Assembly (NCBI GenBank): GCA_037974335.1
Contig: CM075733.1
Span: 21,694,505 to 21,758,504 of the forward strand
Length of the DNA: 64,000 bases
From: Prionace glauca
Taxonomy: Eukaryota > Chordata > Chondrichthyes > Carcharhiniformes > Carcharhinidae
Direction of reading: 5' to 3'
The translations under genes were made by a program, and so were the position numbers. Shown piece by piece: positions 12,436 to 25,320 of this stretch (its first letter is position 1; the number at the start of each line of letters is the position of its first letter). Below the pieces are notes generated by a model, which was given only the letters and a program-made list of their open reading frames with translations, ran no database searches and was not told the origin of the DNA.

Positions 12436-12870
12436 CAAGCCGCCCTGTGAGGCCACAGCTAAAAGCAGAGAGTGTGGGCTGCCTCCTTGGAGTTTATAAA
12501 ATTATGAGGGGCACAGATAGGATGGATAGTTGGAAACCTTTTCCCAGGTCGGAAATGACTAATACAAGGTGTGACAAGTTTAAGATAAGGGAGGGGGTAT
12601 GTGTGTCAAGATTCAATACAGATATGTGGGGGACGTATTTTACACAGAGGGTGGTGGGGGCCTGGAATGCACTACCAAGCAAGGCGGATGAGGCAGACAT
12701 GCTGGGATCATTTAAGACTTATCTAGATAGCCACATGAACAGACTAGGAATAGAGGGATACAAATGAATGGTCTAGTTAGGAACACATGACTGGTGCGGG
12801 CTTGGAGGGCCGACAGGCCTGTTCCTGTGCTGTATTGTCCTTTGTGCTTTGTCCACTGCAGACCAGGCTG
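12436..12870 (+). mobile_element. CR1 3' coding fragment
   Basis: Residual frame G-V-Y-K-I-M-R-G-T-D-R-M, then Y-F-T-Q-R-V-V-G-A-W-N-A-L-P, then a CR1 3' UTR (gggccgacaggcctgttcc). Confidence 0.75.
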
Positions 12871-12974
12871 ATGACGCCCATTAGGCAACCAGACAATGAT
12901 GCCCAGGAAAGGGACAATAGAAACCGCCTGACTACCAGAGTTGTCATTGGGGAAACTGAAAATGCATTTCAAGG

Positions 12975-13280
12975 AGTGGCAGAGTGGCCACAATGATTAG
13001 CACTGCTGTCTCACAACACAAGGGACCCAGGTTCGATTCTGACCTTGGGGTGACTGTCTGTGTGGAGATTGCACATTCTCCCGGTATCCGCGTGGGTTTC
13101 CACCAGGTATTCCAGATTCCCGCCACACTTCAAAGATGTGCGGGTTAGGTGGATTAACCATAATCAATTGTCCTTTAGTATCCCAAGATGTTTAGGTTAG
13201 AATAATTAGCCATGATATATGTATGGGGTTATTGAGTCAATGGGCTGAATGGCCTCCTTCTGCATTATTCTATGAATTCT
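12975..13280 (+). mobile_element. SINE, HE1-like head, type-1 tail
   Basis: The head is gattagcactgctgtctcac, the box B remnant is ggttcgattc, and the tail is gggctgaatggcctccttctg and attctatga. Confidence 0.85.
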
Positions 13281-15015
13281 AAGTGCCTGGCCAGATCTGT
13301 GGGGTGCCCTTTAGTATGTACCAACTTGGATCAGGGATGCTAATGACCTGCTGTGCCTTAGCCCATCAGCCTAAACTGAGGCTGCGGGAGGAAGAAGATG
13401 CTGGGAGTGCTGTCCCTTTGGAGCGGTAAGAGGAGAAGGAACATAATGAGAATTAGGAAGAGGAGGAGGAAGTTGAAATGACACAGGCAGCCATGCTAGC
13501 GTAATGGCTGCTGGAGACACCAGGCGTACCTGAACATAGACTGGATCAGTGAACCCATCTGACAGACAACTTCAGTACCAGCTTGGCCCAGTGCTCACCA
13601 TCCCCCAACATAAAGCTACCCCACAATCAACACACATCCCTGTCACAGACCTCCACTGCCTATCTTTTAATTCCCAATTTACTCTATGCTATTTACCTGG
13701 CACCAGACAGAAATAGAAAATATGCAAAAATAACTAGAAAAAAATCAACAGAAAATGAATAACCTTAATATTATTAAACACCCACTGCATACCTGAATGC
13801 ACCACAATTCCTTACTCTTCCCACAGCTGCTATTCCTGGATCCAGCAGAGATACAGACAGAAAGCTTATATCCTGATTCAGGCTGCTGAGATGCTCTAGG
13901 TTATCATTCTCTAGGAGACCTGTGAATGATGCACCCATGCAGGGACAGGCTTAGCCAGCAGGAGGCAGCATCTGTGGCTTTAATAGAGAGAGTGTAAAGG
14001 AGAAGGATTGAGAGTGCTTTGAGTAGAGATCCCCACCTCTATGTCCCTTCCTCCATCCTCCCTCTCTGCTACCAGCGAGCTAGAGAGTAGTTTGCTGCAA
14101 ATCAGTGTGGTTCTGAAGGACTAAGGTGATGTTTTTATTGTTCCTGTTTAAGCTGCCTGTTTGACTTTTCCTGCCCATTGGTGAGGATCAACATGCATTC
14201 ATTTGACAGCGATGTTGGATCTTTCATGTAAGTGGCCACACTTTCTATGGAACTAGATAGACATCAGTATGAAAGCCTGAGATACCATGGTTTTGCTGTT
14301 AGAGGTGAACGCTTCCAATTTCAGTCCACATGCACAGAGTTCAGCTGGAAAGGCTGACAGAACCTCCACATTCCAGAATTGTGCCCCAAGCTTAGGACCT
14401 GCATTCAAGTGAGCAGAGCTTGGAGTATTCTGCTCCCCCTGATAAGATTCTCCATTGCTGTACCTGTGGTGTATGAGGCACCAGATAAAAACCTGTCTTG
14501 GCAGTCTCACATAGTGCGTGTGTCCAACCTGGTGAACGGTGCAAATGTTCCTTGTTTCCTCCCTCCCTTTCTGCTTTCTTCACTGGCTGTGTTACCAATC
14601 CACGTAGACCTTTCCAAAATCCACAGCGTTTGTCAAGGTCACAAACCAACTAGGCACATTCACCGTCTCTGTACCCACCTCTTAAAACTTGGGATGTAGG
14701 TCATTAAGTCCAGATTATTTGGTCCCATTAATTTCTACTGTACTATTTTATTTACCAATATTAATCACTTCAAGTTCGTTCATTAGCCCATTGATTTCCC
14801 ATTGTATCTGGTATGTTTTTTCTATCTTCTATTCTGAGCACAAATACAAAATATTTGTTTCTGTCTCTGCCATTTCTTTATTGTCCATTAGATTTTCTTC
14901 TGTCTCAGTCTTGAAGACATTTACTACTCTCTTCCTATTTACTTACTTGTAGAAGCTCAGAAAAACTGGTTTATATTTTTTGCTAGTTTACTTTTCTATT
15001 CTGTACACCCCTTAT
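13281..15015. other. No gene seen
   Basis: 1.7 kb of unassigned sequence with short overlapping frames on both strands, none with splice sites or domain motifs I recognise. Confidence 0.5.
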
Positions 15016-15332
15016 GACAACGCAGTGGCATAGTGATTAGCACTGCTGCCTCACAATGCCAGAGACCTAGGTTCAATTCCCGGGTTGGATCACTGTCTGT
15101 GTAGAGTTTGCACATTCTCTCCGTGTCTGCGTGGGTTTCCTCTGTGTGCTCTGGTTTCCTCTCACAGTCTAAAGATATGTTGATTCGATGCATTGGATGT
15201 GCTAAGTTGTCTCTTCATGACAAGGGGTTTAGCAGGGTAAATATGTGGGGTTACAGGAATAGGACATAGGTGGGATTGTCATTGATGCAGCTGAATGGCC
15301 TTCTTCTGCATGATAAGGATTCTATGATTCCA
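15016..15332 (+). mobile_element. SINE, HE1-like head, type-1 tail
   Basis: The head is agtggcatagtgattagcac, box B is ggttcaattcc, and the tail is gctgaatggccttcttctgc and attctatga. Confidence 0.85.
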
Positions 15333-15909
15333 GCTACATAATTGGTTTTATGTAAGTTTAACACCAGATTCAGGTTTAAGTACATCACTCTTGAATTAAA
15401 TGTGAAATTCTATTATTTTATCTTGATCACTCTTCCCCAGATGATCCTTTCATGTGAGATTACTAATTGCCCCAGTCTCAAATAGCCTCTTTGAAAACCA
15501 TCCCTTGTAAAACCATTTCTACAAGGCATGTAAAAAGATGTGGTCTGTAGGGCTCTGTAAGAACACATTAGATTTATTTACACTTTTCATTTGATCAGTT
15601 ATGGCTATCTGGTTATTAATCTAGGTCAAAACAACAATACTACTAACTGTTATTTCTTTATCTGCATATCTAGAACTAATTTAAAACAAATACATTCACT
15701 AGGCTACTGTACATGACTGGAGTTCAGTGAACTGAGAGATCAAAATCCAAGTGTGAATTTGGGAGAATTTTGATCTCAAGAGCAGCTAAGATGATATTAA
15801 AAATCAGAACCAACTCACATAGTGAGTCCATCTGATACCAGTTGCTTCTCAGAGGCTCAGTTTCTGAAGAAAGATTGAGAAAGAAAAATTCCACCTCTCG
15901 TTCATTAGA

Positions 15910-16133
15910 AATGTTAACAGCTTCCTCCCTGCTGCTGTCAGACTTTTGAATAGACCTACCTTGCATTAAGTGGATCTTTCTCTACACCCGAGCTACAACT
16001 GTAACACTATATTCTGCACCCTCTCCTTTCCTTCTCTGTGAATAGTATACTTTGCCTGTATAGCGCATAAGAAACAATACTTTTCACTGTATGTTAATAC
16101 ATGTGACAATAGTACATCAAATCAAAAAAAATC
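15910..16133 (+). mobile_element. Rex1/L2-like LINE 3' end fragment
   Basis: It begins in the S-F-F-P-A-A-V-R-L-L-N region (here SFLPAAVRLLN) and runs through the UTR to the terminal catcaaatcaaa repeat shared with 11768-12178. Confidence 0.7.
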
Positions 16134-16269
16134 AATGTTAACGATAATATTAAACATAAAGAAAAAGCATACTATTGCTCAAAGTTGGGTGGCAGGTCAG
16201 AAGGTGAAACAGAATACAAAATAAAGTAATGCATAAAAGGTTAATACGAGGGACAGCCAGCTAAAAATA

Positions 16270-19200
16270 TAGAGTGTTGAAGTTATTTAAAAGAGAAATG
16301 AGTTATGAAGTGAGCATTAGTCTCATAGGAAGTCAGTCTGGGGAATTAATGGAAAATAAGGAGATGGCAGATGATCGGAACAGGTATTTTGCACCAACCT
16401 TCACTGTGAAAGAAAGAAGCAACATCCCAGAATTAGCTGCAAATCAGGAATTGGAAGGGAGTGAGGAAATCAGGAAAGTCACAATCACAAGGGAAGCAGT
16501 ACTTAGAAAATCACTGAGTCTGTGGGCTGACAAGTCCCTGGGTCCTGCATTCTACCTCCGTGCATTTCTAGAGGGCACCCTGTTTCTCCCAGGTCACAAG
16601 ATGCAAAGCTGAGCAGTCTTCCATGACCCATTGAGATCTCCCATTACACACGAGCAATTCTGACAATTGGTTTTGGACTGTCCAGCAGCCTCCCTTCTTT
16701 GTACTCACACTGCTGTCAGAATGTGGGTTCCAACCACCCTGTAGTCATCTATCCTCCTCCGAGTGTGAGACCCTGGAGGCACGAGGGGAGACACAGCCCA
16801 GTCCTGAATCCCCCACTCTGCCCTGACAGCCCCGCCTCCCACGGGACCCGACTAACTTGCAGTCCCCCTCCGTGCTGAACCTCTTGTTTTCAAGTCCTCC
16901 TATCCCCTAGCCAGCCCCCCTAATAAAGGACACTCCCTCAGCTGTGATATGGACAGAAGCGCTTCCTGCTTACCAGCCTTCACTTCCCCTTTAAAGCTAG
17001 GAGTACCCTAGCTAAAGGAAAGATAAGATCTCCAAGTGACTCCTCTCAACCCATCTCCTTGAGATGATAATTCTGGGACTCCAGCCCCGTATTGAACTTA
17101 TCTGTGTCCCCAGCGACCTCTCCGGTGCCCCCTGAGCAGTGCACACCACAGAGGGTGCTGGCTGCCTGGGCACTCATCTCCAAAGCTTCCCCAGATTCAT
17201 GCTAATATAAACCTGTTTTAAATGGTACCAGAGTGAGGTCACAGCACCACTTATTGAATATCTGGTGATGGGGGCAAGTCTCAGAGAGAGTGTTCGCAAA
17301 TGACAAAATGACCATTCAGTGGTCCCATAGTATGTTACTCTGTTACTCCCCCAGCGAGGGGGTTGGAAAATCGGAATTCACAAACTTGCTGGAGCGAGTC
17401 TCGCTTCTCGAGTCTCTCAGGATTTTGAGCATGCGCCACTATTCCTGCAAACAGAGAGTGTGGGCTCAAAATCAGCCCATTATAAGAGGACATTTAGATA
17501 AATTCAAGATAATCAGGCAGAGTCAACATGGTTTTGTGAAATAGAAATCATGTTTAACCAATTTATTGGAGTTCTTTCAAGGAATAGCTTGCGCTGTGGA
17601 TAAAGCGGAGCCTGTTCAAAAAGACATTTGATAAGGTGCCACATCAAAGGTTATTGTAGAAAATAAAGCTCGTGGTGTAAGAGGTAACATATGGGCCTGG
17701 ATTGAAAACTGGCTAGCTAACAAGAAACAGAGAGTAGGCATAAATGGGTAATGTTCTGCTTTCAACACGTAATTAGTTGTGTGCCACAGTGGTCTGTGCT
17801 GGGGCCTCAACTTTTTACAATCTATATAATTAATTTAGATGAAGGGAGGGAAGGGATAGAACATAGAACATAGAACATTACAGCACAAACAGGCCCTTCG
17901 GCCCTCGAGTTGCGCCGATCACATCAACCCCACCAATCTATAGACCTATCTATAACCCCCAATCCCATTAAACCCCATATACTCATCCAGAAGTCTTTTA
18001 AAAGACCCCAGCGAGTTCGCCTCCACCACCGACGACGGCAGCCGATTCCATTCACTCACCACCCTCTGAGTGAAAAACTTACCCCTAACATCACCTCTGT
18101 ACTTCCCTCCCCGCACCTTAAATCTGTGTCCTCTCGTAGCAACCATTTCAACCCGGGGAAATAGCCTCTGAGAGTCCACCCTATCTATTCCTCTCAACAT
18201 TTTATAAACTTCTATCAGGTCGCCTCTCAACCTTCGCCTCTCCAGGGAAAAGAGTCCCAGCTCCCTCAACCTATCTTCATAAGGCATGCCTCCCAGTCCA
18301 GGCAACATCCTTGTAAATCTCCTCTGCACCCTTTCAATAGCTTCTACGTCTTTCCTATAGTGAGGCGACCAGAACTGCGCACAGTACTCCAAATGAGGCC
18401 TGACGAGGGTCCTGTAAAGTTGCAGCATTACCTCCCGACTCCTAAACTCAATCCCTCGATTAATGAAGGCCAGTACACCATTCGCCTTCTTGACCACCTC
18501 CTCCACCTGCGAGGCCGATTTAAGAGTCCTGTGAACCCGGACCCCGAGATCCTTCTGCTCTTCAACGCTACTAAGACCCCTGCCCTTAATAGTGTACTCG
18601 TTCATCCCGTTGGTTCTGCTGAAATGGACGACTACACATTTATCCGCGTTGAAGTCCATCTGCCACTTCTCCGCCCATTCCTGCATCCTATCTATGTCCT
18701 GCTGCAACTTTTGACATCCTTCCAGACCATCCACAACACCGCCAACCTTCGTGTCATCAGTGAACTTGCTAACCCATCCCTCCACTTCCTCATCCAGGTC
18801 ATTTATGAAAATGACAAACAGCAAGGGTCCCAGAACAGATCCCTGGGGCACCCCACTGGTGACTGACCTCCATTCCGAAAAAGACCCATCCACAACCACT
18901 CTCTGCCTTCTGCAGGCAAGCCAGTTCTGGATCCACAAGGCCAAAGGCCCTTGGATCCCATGCCCTCTCACCTTCTCAAGAAGTCTTGCATGGGGGACCT
19001 TATCAAAAGCCTTGCTGAAGTCCATGTACACTAAGTCCACGGCACTTCCTTCGTCAATGTGTTCAGTCACATTATCGAAGAACTCAACTAGGCTCGTAAG
19101 GCACGACCTGCCCTTGACAAATCCATGCTGACTATTCCTGATCATGTCAAACCTCTCCAAATGCTCGTAAATCTTGTCCCTCAGAAGCCTCTCCATCAGC

Positions 19201-21640
19201 TTACCAACCACTGAGGTCAGACTCACCGGGCGATAATTTCCCGGGCTATCTCTGTTCCCTTTCTTGAAAATAGGGACTACATCCGCAATCCTCCAATCTT
19301 CCGGAACCTCTCCCGTCTCCATTGACGACGCAAAGATCATCGCCAAGGGCTCTGCAATCACTTCCCTGGCCTCCCACAGTATCCTGGGGTACATCCCATC
19401 TGGTCCCGGCGACTTATCTACCTTGATAGAATTCAAAAGTTCTAACACATCCTCCTCCTTAATGTCCACGTACTCAATCTTTTCCACCTGCTGCAAGTCC
19501 ATAGCAAGATCTCCCAAATCAGCTTCCACTGTGAATACTGAGGCAAAGTACTCATTAAGCACCTCCGCCATTTCTTCTGGTTCTACACAGACCTTTCCCC
19601 CTTCACCTTTTATAGGTCCTATCCTTTCCCTTCTCACCCTTTTACCTTTCACATACTTATAGAAGGCCTTGGGATTTTCCTTAATCTTACCCGCCAAGGT
19701 CTTCTTATGACCCCTTCTGGCTCTCCTAATTTCCCTTTTAACCTCCTTTCTACAGTCCTTATATTCTTCAAGATCCTTAACCTCTCCTAGTTCCTTGAAC
19801 CTTTTGTACACCTTCCTTTTCCTCCTGACTAGGTTCAACACAGCCTTCGTGCACCACGGTTCCCGCGACCTACCAAAACCCCCTTGCCTTATCGGAACAT
19901 TGTCATGCAGAGCGCCAGACAAACATTCCTTGAACATCCGCCACCTTCCTTCGGTACTTTTCCCTAAGAATGCCTCCTTCCAGTTTATTTGTCCAAGTAA
20001 CTTCCTGACTTCTTCGTATCTCCCCTTACTCCAGACAAACACCTTCCTAGCCTGTCTGATCCTATCTCGTTCCAATGCAATTGTGAAGGAGATAGAATTA
20101 TGGTCACCATTCCCAAGATGCTCTCCTACCGAGAGATCCATCACCTGCCCTGGTTCATTCGCCAGTACCAGGTCAAGTACTGCCTCTCCCCTCGTAGGCT
20201 TGTCCACATACTGTGTCAGGAAACCTTCCTGAATACACCTAACAAACTCCTCTCCAGCCAAACCCCTTACTCTAGGGATATTCCAGTCGATGTTTGGGAA
20301 ATTGAAATCTCCCATCACGACAACTCTGTTTTTAATACATTTCTCCAGAATCTGGTTCCCTATCTGCACTTCAACTTCCCTATCACTATTGGGCAGCCTA
20401 TAGAATACACCCAGCAAAGTTTTCAACTCTTTGCTGTTCGTAACTTCCACCCACAGAGACTCTGTAGAAAGTCCCTCCACGGCATCCTCTTTCTCTGCAG
20501 CCATGACACTGTCCCTTATTAACAGTGCCACTCCACCACCTCTTCTGCCAGCCTCCCTGTCCTTCCTGAAACATCTGAAACCTGGCACCTGAAGTACCCA
20601 GTCCTGTCCCTGAGACATCCAAGTCTCCGTAATGGCCACCACATCACATTCCCAAGCAGCTATCCACGCCCTAAGCTCATCTACCTTATTTACTATACTC
20701 CTTGCATTAAAATATACACACTTCATGTTTGCTAATGAATTTGCTAATGAAACAAAGATAGGTCAGAAAGTATGCTATGAAGAGATCATATGGAGGCTAC
20801 AAGGGGATATCGATAGTTTGAAAAAGTGAGTGGGCAAATACCTGAGTATAATGTGGAAAAATGCAAAATTGTCCATTTTGGTAGGGTGTATAAGAAAGAA
20901 GCATATTATTTAAATGGTGAGAGATTGCAAAGCTCTGAGATGCAGAAGGATCTGGGTGTTCTAGTGTATGAATCACTAAAGATTAATTTGCAGGTGTAAC
21001 AAGTAATTAAGCTAGTAATCATTTGTTGTGAGGGGTTAGAATGCAACAGCAGAGGGATTAAGCTTTAGTTGTACAGGTCATTGATGAGACCACATCTAGA
21101 GTAATGCATATAATATTGGTCTTCTTATTTAAACAAAGATGTAAATGTTTGGAAGCAGTTCAGGGAAGGTTACCAGATTAATATCTGGAATGGGCAGGTT
21201 GCTTTATGAGGAAAGTTTGGACAGACAAGGTTTGTATCCATTAGCGTTTAGAAGAATAGGAGGTGACTTCATTGAAAAATGTAACATCCTGAGGCGTCTT
21301 AAGAGGGTGGATGTGGAGAGGATGTTTCTTTTGTGGGAGAATCTAGGACTAGGGTCCAGAATTAAGGGGTCACCCATTTAGGACAGAGAGGAGGAGAATT
21401 TGTTCCTCTGAGGGTCACAGGCTTTTGGAACTCTGTTTCTCAAAAGAAGGTGGAAGCAGTCTTTGAATATTTTTAAGAGCTAGATAGATTCTTGGTAAGC
21501 AAGGGAGTGAAAGGTTATCAGGGATTGATGGGAATGTTGAGTCTGCAATCAGATCAACCATGATCTTATTGAATAGCAGAGCAGACTTGAGGGGCTGAGT
21601 GCCTACTCCTACTCATTGTTTGTAGGTCCTTATGCTTGTG
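16270..21640 (+). mobile_element. Old CR1 LINE copy in pieces, hosting a younger CR1
   Basis: RT pieces in order on the + strand are 16270-16560 (N-R-Y-F, ending in a D-K-S-L-G-P box), 17480-17857 (S-Q-H-G-F-V-K, then W-L-A-N-K-K-Q-R-V, then S-V-L-G-P) and 20735-21640 (F-A-N-E-T-K-I-G to the 3' end). The segment 16560-17480 holds sequence that is not CR1. The - strand CR1 at 17858-20727 splits the RT between the P-Q-G and F-A-D-D regions. Many breaks and the lost active-site Asp show it is dead. Confidence 0.75.
17858..20727 (-). mobile_element. Young CR1 LINE, subfamily B, with uninterrupted endonuclease-RT frame (926 codons)
   Basis: The - strand frame 20726 to 17946 has no stop over 926 codons. 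Endonuclease motifs run from N-A-R-S-I at its very start, through I-T-E-T-W, G-G-G-V-A-L-L-I-R-D and G-D-F-N, to G-D-H-N. RT follows with K-S-P-G-P-D-G, F-K-K-G-N, N-Y-R-P-V-S-L-T, Y-M-D-F-S-K-A-F-D and P-Q-G-S-V-L-G-P-L-L-F. The active-site box is F-T-D-D, where CR1-A has F-A-D-D. A UTR of about 88 bases ends in agaacat-type repeats near 17858. The 5' end stops at the endonuclease start, so ORF1 and promoter are absent: coding is open but the element is truncated. It lies inside an older, opposite CR1. Confidence 0.92.
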
Positions 21641-21984
21641 GGAAGAAAACAAAGTTCTACAGCTATGAAGAAGAGGTGACCTACTGGAGATTTATAAGAT
21701 GATAAATGTGAACAGAACTTCAAAGTTAAACTGGAACGGTGTGACAATTGGGATAACAACTTAAAACTGGCAAAAGGGAAACTTAGGGATCATGTCAATA
21801 ATTATTCAATGGATATTGATTTGTAAGAGACTGACCAGTACAGACTGTGTGCCAGTGACCTCTGCTGTGATCTAAAGGCACAGGTTCCATTTGAATCCAA
21901 CTGGTGAGCTGGGGCTTAGCTGTAATGAATGGAAACTGCAGCGTAACCTTGATAGGGTGAATGTGCTTCACTCTCGCACTTTAA
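21641..21984. other. No gene seen
   Basis: Short unassigned stretch; the early part may be decayed CR1 sequence. Confidence 0.45.
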
Positions 21985-22288
21985 TTTTAAAGTTCATTTA
22001 TTAGTATCACAAGTAGTCTTACATTAACACTGCAATGGAGATACTGTGAAATTTCCCCAAGTCGCCACACCCTGGCCCCTATCAGGTACACTGAGGGAGA
22101 ATTTAGCACAGCCAAAGCATCTAACTAGCACATCTTTTGAGCTGTGGGAGGAAACTGGAACACCCTGAGGAAACCCACGCAGACACAGGGAGAATGAGCA
22201 GATTTCACATCGACAGTAACCCCAAGCCAGGAATCGAACCCGTGTTGTGAGGCAGCAGTACTAATCACTGTGCCACCGTGCCACCTCA
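21985..22288 (-). mobile_element. SINE, HE1-like head, type-2 tail
   Basis: Full-length copy on the - strand: tail at 21985 (aagttcatttattag), head at 22288 (gtggcacagtgattag on the - strand). Confidence 0.85.
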
Positions 22289-22389
22289 TAGGCTGACTAC
22301 TTGGTGACAAGAAATATCTCTCCCAACATGGCTGTTGACCAATGATCCCTTTACACTGTGCGGGCGCCAGGACACAGAGCCCTCTGGAA

Positions 22390-22704
22390 TATCACAGAAT
22401 CCCAACAGTGCAGAAGGAGGCCATTCAGCCCATCAAGTCTGCACCAATCACAATCCCACCCAGACCCTATTCCCATAATCCCTCATATTTACCCTGCTAA
22501 TCCCCCTGACACTAGGGTTAATTTTAGCATGGTCAATCAACCTAACCCACACATCTTTGGACTGTGGGAGGAAATTGGAGCACCCGGAGGAAACCCGCAC
22601 AGACACGGGGAGAACATGCAGACAGTGACCCAAGCTGGGAATTGAACCTGGGTCCCTGGTGCTGTGAGGCAGCAGTGCTAACCACTGTGCCACCCATGCC
22701 ACAC
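22390..22704 (-). mobile_element. SINE, HE1-like head, type-1 tail
   Basis: Full-length - strand copy. The tail side reads tcacagaatcccaacagtgc on the + strand, and box B and box A are both well kept near 22640-22700. Confidence 0.88.
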
Positions 22705-23527
22705 TGTGCAGCAAACAGGCCACATACAACAATGAAAAATGAGAGAGAACTTTGCTTATGACTGCAGTCAGGAGCCCAGACCCAGACAGGGGTAATATCT
22801 ACAATGGGCGGCATGCTGTACCAGGAATCTTATTGATCTGAACATTGGTCTGCTCAGACAGCACCTTCACTGAGCTGGACCGTATTGTACTGAGTTCAGC
22901 AATACACTCCCGAATATGATTCCAAAGTTAATTTATGACCCTTTGTTCTATGTTGCAGACTTGCAAGAAGCTGGGAAACAAGCCCACATCACCACCTGGG
23001 CAGCAAGAAATGGAGGAGGAATAGGAGAAGGATCAGCTGAAGGGGAGAATTGACCACCAGTGATAATGGAATGCAGCAGGTCATTTTAATGTGGGCCTGA
23101 TTCTTGCACTGTTCAGCCTGCACAGATGATGGGCTCAGGAGTGGATGCAATATGTGCTCCCTGACTGTGATCAGACCCTGACTGCAGTTACACACTGGCT
23201 CGTCAATTGACAGGCAGCTAGTGTGAAACACTTGCTGAGAAAGGCTCAACACTGCTGAGAGGGGGAGAATGGGCTCCGAGAGGAGTGAAGGGGCGGACAG
23301 GCACTTCCAATGAGCTTGCTGAAGGCAGGCAGCTGCTGCTGAACTGTCTCAGGGAGCTGCAGTCCTGTACACATTAACTGAGAGGGAAGAACCCAACACA
23401 CTGTGTCAATGCAACACATTCAAACACCAGACAGCAGAACTCAAAAAATCCCCCTCAGCCCCGGACGTCATTTTTTCATTATATTTACCTTGCACATTTC
23501 ACCCAGCCCTGAATTGGAGTTGTAAAA
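22705..23527. other. No gene seen
   Basis: Unassigned sequence; no splice-bounded exon recognised. Confidence 0.5.
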
Positions 23528-23803
23528 AGTAAAGTAAAAGTTAAGTTTAATTATTAGTGTCACGAGTAGGCTTACATTAACGCTGCAATGAAATTATTGT
23601 GAAAGTCCCCCAGTTGCCACACTCTGGTGCCTGTTCAGGTAACACTGAGGGAGAATTTAGCATGGCCACACATCTTCCAGACTGTGGGAGGAAACTGGGA
23701 CACCCAGACAAAACCCATGGAGATATGGGGAGAATGTGCAAACTTCACACAAACAGTGACCCAAGGCCAGGAATCAAAGTCGGGTCCTTGGCACTGTGAC
23801 GTA
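23528..23803 (-). mobile_element. SINE, HE1-like, type-2 tail
   Basis: The - strand copy has the tail at 23536 and a body with gaggaaactgggacaccc. The head is partly lost at 23803. Confidence 0.8.
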
Positions 23804-23821
23804 ATGAAAACATGAAGAAAA

Positions 23822-24395
23822 CTTGATTTGATTTGAGTTATTTTTGTTTCATGTATTAGCATACAGTGAAAAGTATTATTTCTTGCATGCTATATAGACA
23901 AGGCATACTGTACATAAAGAAGGAAACAAGAGAGTGCAGAACATAATGTTACAGTTGTAGCTAGGGTGTGAGAAAGTTCAACTTCGTGCGAGGTAGATCC
24001 ATTCAAAAGTCTGATGGCAGCAGGGAAGAAGCTGTTCTTGACTCAGTTGGTACATGTCCTCAGACTTTTGTATCTTTTTCCCAACAGAAGAAGCTGGAAG
24101 AGAGAATGGCCAGGGTGTGTGAGATCCTTAATGATGCTGGCTGCTTTGCTGAGGCAGTGGGAAGTGTAGTCAGAGTCAATGGATGGGAGGCTGGTTTGCC
24201 TGATGGATTGGGATATATTCACAACGTTTTGTAGTTCCTTGCGGTCTTGGGCACAGCAGGAGACATACCAAGCTGTGATACAACCAGGAAGAATGCCTTC
24301 TATTGTGTACCTGTAAAAGTTGGAGAGAGTCGTATCTGACATGCCAAATTTCCTTAGCCTCCTGAGAAAGTAGAGGCATTGGTGGGCTGGCCGAT
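23822..24395 (-). mobile_element. Rex1/L2-like LINE 3' fragment
   Basis: The - strand encodes F-Y-R-Y-T-I-E-G-I-L-P-G-C-I-T-A-W-Y and the S-I-R-Q-T-S-L-P-S box, ending in the gatttgattt repeat at 23822. Confidence 0.75.
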
Positions 24396-24969
24396 TGGCT
24401 CATCTGCGAACGCAGAGGTGGATGGTCCATATATAATCACGTATGATGATGCCTTAATGAGCTTAATCTCTCTGTTGATGGTCAGCGGGTGCTGTTCAGA
24501 CTCCAGCATGCTGCGCACAGGCACAATGTATTTGGGGTGCCAGCCTAACATCTTCTTGCGCATTTTCACCAGCTTCTGTGCGAATTGCGCGCCTGCCCGA
24601 TCAATAATAAAATTCCGGCTGTGGATTTTAAGGAGACCTTTGATGAAATAGTGCAAAAAGGAATGTTTTAACAAAATTAGGAGCTGGATTTTAAACCAGA
24701 TCTTGCTTGCAATGGGAATCTGCCTCAGAGGGCTGGGTTTTGTTGCGGCTGCAATGATTCCGCTGCTGGAGCCGACAGTGATTGGCAGGGCTGCCATCCA
24801 CGGTAAGGACACTAATCCAATCCCAGGAGTTGTCAGACATTCACAGGGCCAGCAGCCTCAGCAACAACACCGGGAATGCTGGCCATGGCTGAGGCTGGAC
24901 CTGGACAGGACAAATGCATTGATGGTCCTCACATCTAGACAAGTGAGGTCTTCTGGCAATAGTTGTGAT
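24396..24969. other. No gene seen
   Basis: Unassigned sequence. A - strand open frame of 152 codons (24354-24812) has no recognisable domain and partly overlaps LINE sequence. Confidence 0.45.
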
Positions 24970-25320
24970 GGAGAGGTGGTAGTGTAGCGGCATTGTCACT
25001 AGACTAGTAACCCAAAGATTAATGCTGTCAGGACCTGGGTTCAAATCCCAACACAGCAGAGGGTGAAATTTGAATTTAAATTTTTAAAAAATTTAGAATT
25101 AAAAGTCTAGTGATAACTATTGTCATAAAAACTTATCTGGTTCACTAATGCCCTTTTGAGAAGGAAATCTGCCAGCCTCATCTGGTCTAGCTTGCATGTG
25201 ATTCTAGAGCCACAATTTTAAAAAATTGCCCCTGAAATGGTCCAATCAGTTCAAGGGCCATTAGGGTTGGACAATAAGTGTGGGCCCAGCCTATAACATC
25301 CACACCCAATGAATAAAAAA
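24970..25320 (+). mobile_element. tRNA-derived SINE, second family (B)
   Basis: The head is ggtagtgtagcggcattgtc, box B is gggttcaaatccc, and a body of about 230 bases ends in an A-rich tail. Related copies lie at 39450 and 42628. It abuts the LTR-like sequence that starts near 25326. Confidence 0.75.

Noticed and set aside
14253-14952. Overlapping frames of 85-106 codons on both strands
   Set aside because: No repeated-family or domain match, no credible splice borders, and opposite-strand overlap suggests chance.
18360-20522. Several + strand frames of 126-168 codons
   Set aside because: They are shadows of the - strand CR1 frame in other phases.
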